64,000 nt of DNA, from NCBI GenBank assembly GCA_002496565.1, contig DAKJ01000018.1, forward strand, positions 124,001 to 188,000, given 5' to 3'. The stretch is from Methanosarcina sp. UBA289. GTDB lineage: Archaea; Halobacteriota; Methanosarcinia; Methanosarcinales; Methanosarcinaceae. A program made the position numbers and the translations under genes. Shown piece by piece: positions 63,435-64,000 of this stretch; the first letter of the stretch is position 1; each line of letters starts with the position of its first letter. Below the pieces are notes generated by a model that made no database searches, had not been told where the DNA came from, and worked only from the letters and a program-made list of their open reading frames with translations.

Positions 63435-64000
63435 TCAACACCCACGGCTCCTATCTTAAAAAACAAAACAACTGTTTTCTTGTAAAAGTTGACGACAAGA
63501 CCTTCGAAGTCTCTGAAAGGAAAGTTGAAAGCATTTTAATTACAACATCTGCAACCATAACAACCGATGCGATCAAATTTGCAGTAGAAAACAATATCGA
63601 CATCATTTTTCTGGATAACTTCGGGGACCCTTACGGCAGAGTCTGGCACTCAAAACTTGGAAGCACAACTTACATAAGAAGAAGGCAGCTTGAAATTTCG
63701 GAAGAGCCGGAAGGGTTCAGGCTTGCAAAAGGCTGGATTGAACAGAAGATTGACAGCCAGATCCTTTTCTTGAAAGACCTCAAAAAGAACAGGCCTGACC
63801 AGAAGGACGAGCTTGATGATTATATTTCCGGAATGGAAGATATGAAAGCCCAGCTTGAAGCTCTTGAGGGAAAACTTGATGAGATGAGGGGAAAAATAAT
63901 GGGCCTTGAAGGAATGGCTTCCAGGCACTATTTTGAGGCTTTGAGTTTTCTTTTGCCTGACAGGTGGAAATTCAATGGCAGAAGCCGAAATCCTGCAAAG
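63422..64000 (+). CDS. cas1: CRISPR adaptation protein Cas1, partial
   Basis: 193 residues to the window edge; no stop. Starts MQLVINTHGSYLKKQNNCFL inside the end of cas6, then IFLDNFGDPYGRVWHSK, RRRQLEISEEPEGF and the helical MEDMKAQLEALEGKLDEM. LEGMASRHYFEALSFLLP holds the first catalytic glutamate of Cas1. The remaining metal ligands are beyond the window. It forms the Cas1-Cas2 integrase that inserts spacers. No cas4 gene precedes it. Confidence 0.93.
   Translation, partial: MQLVINTHGSYLKKQNNCFLVKVDDKTFEVSERKVESILITTSATITTDAIKFAVENNIDIIFLDNFGDPYGRVWHSKLGSTTYIRRRQLEISEEPEGFRLAKGWIEQKIDSQILFLKDLKKNRPDQKDELDDYISGMEDMKAQLEALEGKLDEMRGKIMGLEGMASRHYFEALSFLLPDRWKFNGRSRNPAK

Overview
The window looks like a chromosomal segment of a methanogenic archaeon, most likely Methanosarcina. 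Supporting markers are glycerol-1-phosphate dehydrogenase (archaeal lipids), a fused Kae1-Bud32 protein, archaeal RNA polymerase subunits E' and E'', aIF2-gamma, GTP-dependent dephospho-CoA kinase, ribosomal proteins S24e and S27ae, a PurP-family ATP-grasp enzyme, and DUF2551, DUF2150, DUF63 and UPF0179 proteins. Intergenic DNA is AT-rich. Ribosome binding sites are of the GGAGG or GGTGAT type, and TTG starts are frequent. The species call is an inference from gene content; no 16S gene is present.

Layout: 0-5 kb holds minus-strand household genes (Fap7/AK6-like NTPase, a cytochrome b5-like protein, a DUF255 thioredoxin-fold protein, cis-prenyltransferase). At 5.5-16.3 kb is an AT-rich cell-surface polysaccharide island: NodB-like deacetylase, FemAB-like transferase, DUF354 protein, CapK-like adenylate-forming enzyme, GT4, a GT-C-like membrane protein, a flippase and a CPBP protein. 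At 17-25 kb is an unusual island with a phosphopantetheinyl transferase, a free-standing acyl carrier protein, an AMP-forming ligase, a WbpG-like PP-loop amidotransferase, a NadE-like amidase, a DUF362 ferredoxin protein and a left-handed beta-helix acyltransferase. At 25-31 kb are a radical SAM protein, ferredoxin, cyclase-family hydrolase, XTP pyrophosphatase and Kae1-Bud32. At 31-37 kb are two large TPR membrane proteins with a shared C-terminal module. At 37-41 kb is the conserved archaeal information-processing cluster (aIF2-gamma, PIN protein, rpoE1, rpoE2, dephospho-CoA kinase, rps24e, rps27ae). At 41-47 kb are PurP-like, SpoIIM-like, DUF63, egsA, UPF0179 and DUF2150. At 47-53 kb is a glycogen or sugar-nucleotide region with a GT4, a decayed galT and a GT3-type glycogen synthase, followed by an ABC ATPase. 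From 56 kb to the right edge is a type I-B CRISPR-Cas operon (csa3 divergent; cas8b, cas7, cas5, cas3, cas6, cas1), cut by the window end; no repeat array is visible inside the window.

The most promising candidate for an undescribed pathway is the 17.9-24.9 kb island. Its carrier protein, its activating enzyme and two different amide-forming ATP pyrophosphatases suggest a carrier-bound acyl or aminoacyl group used to decorate a surface sugar or make a small metabolite. Other points: several genes seem to start at CTG or ATA behind good ribosome binding sites, galT carries at least four independent lesions, a CPBP protein lacks its motif-2 histidine, and a TPR gene pair interrupts the conserved rps27ae-kae1 neighbourhood.
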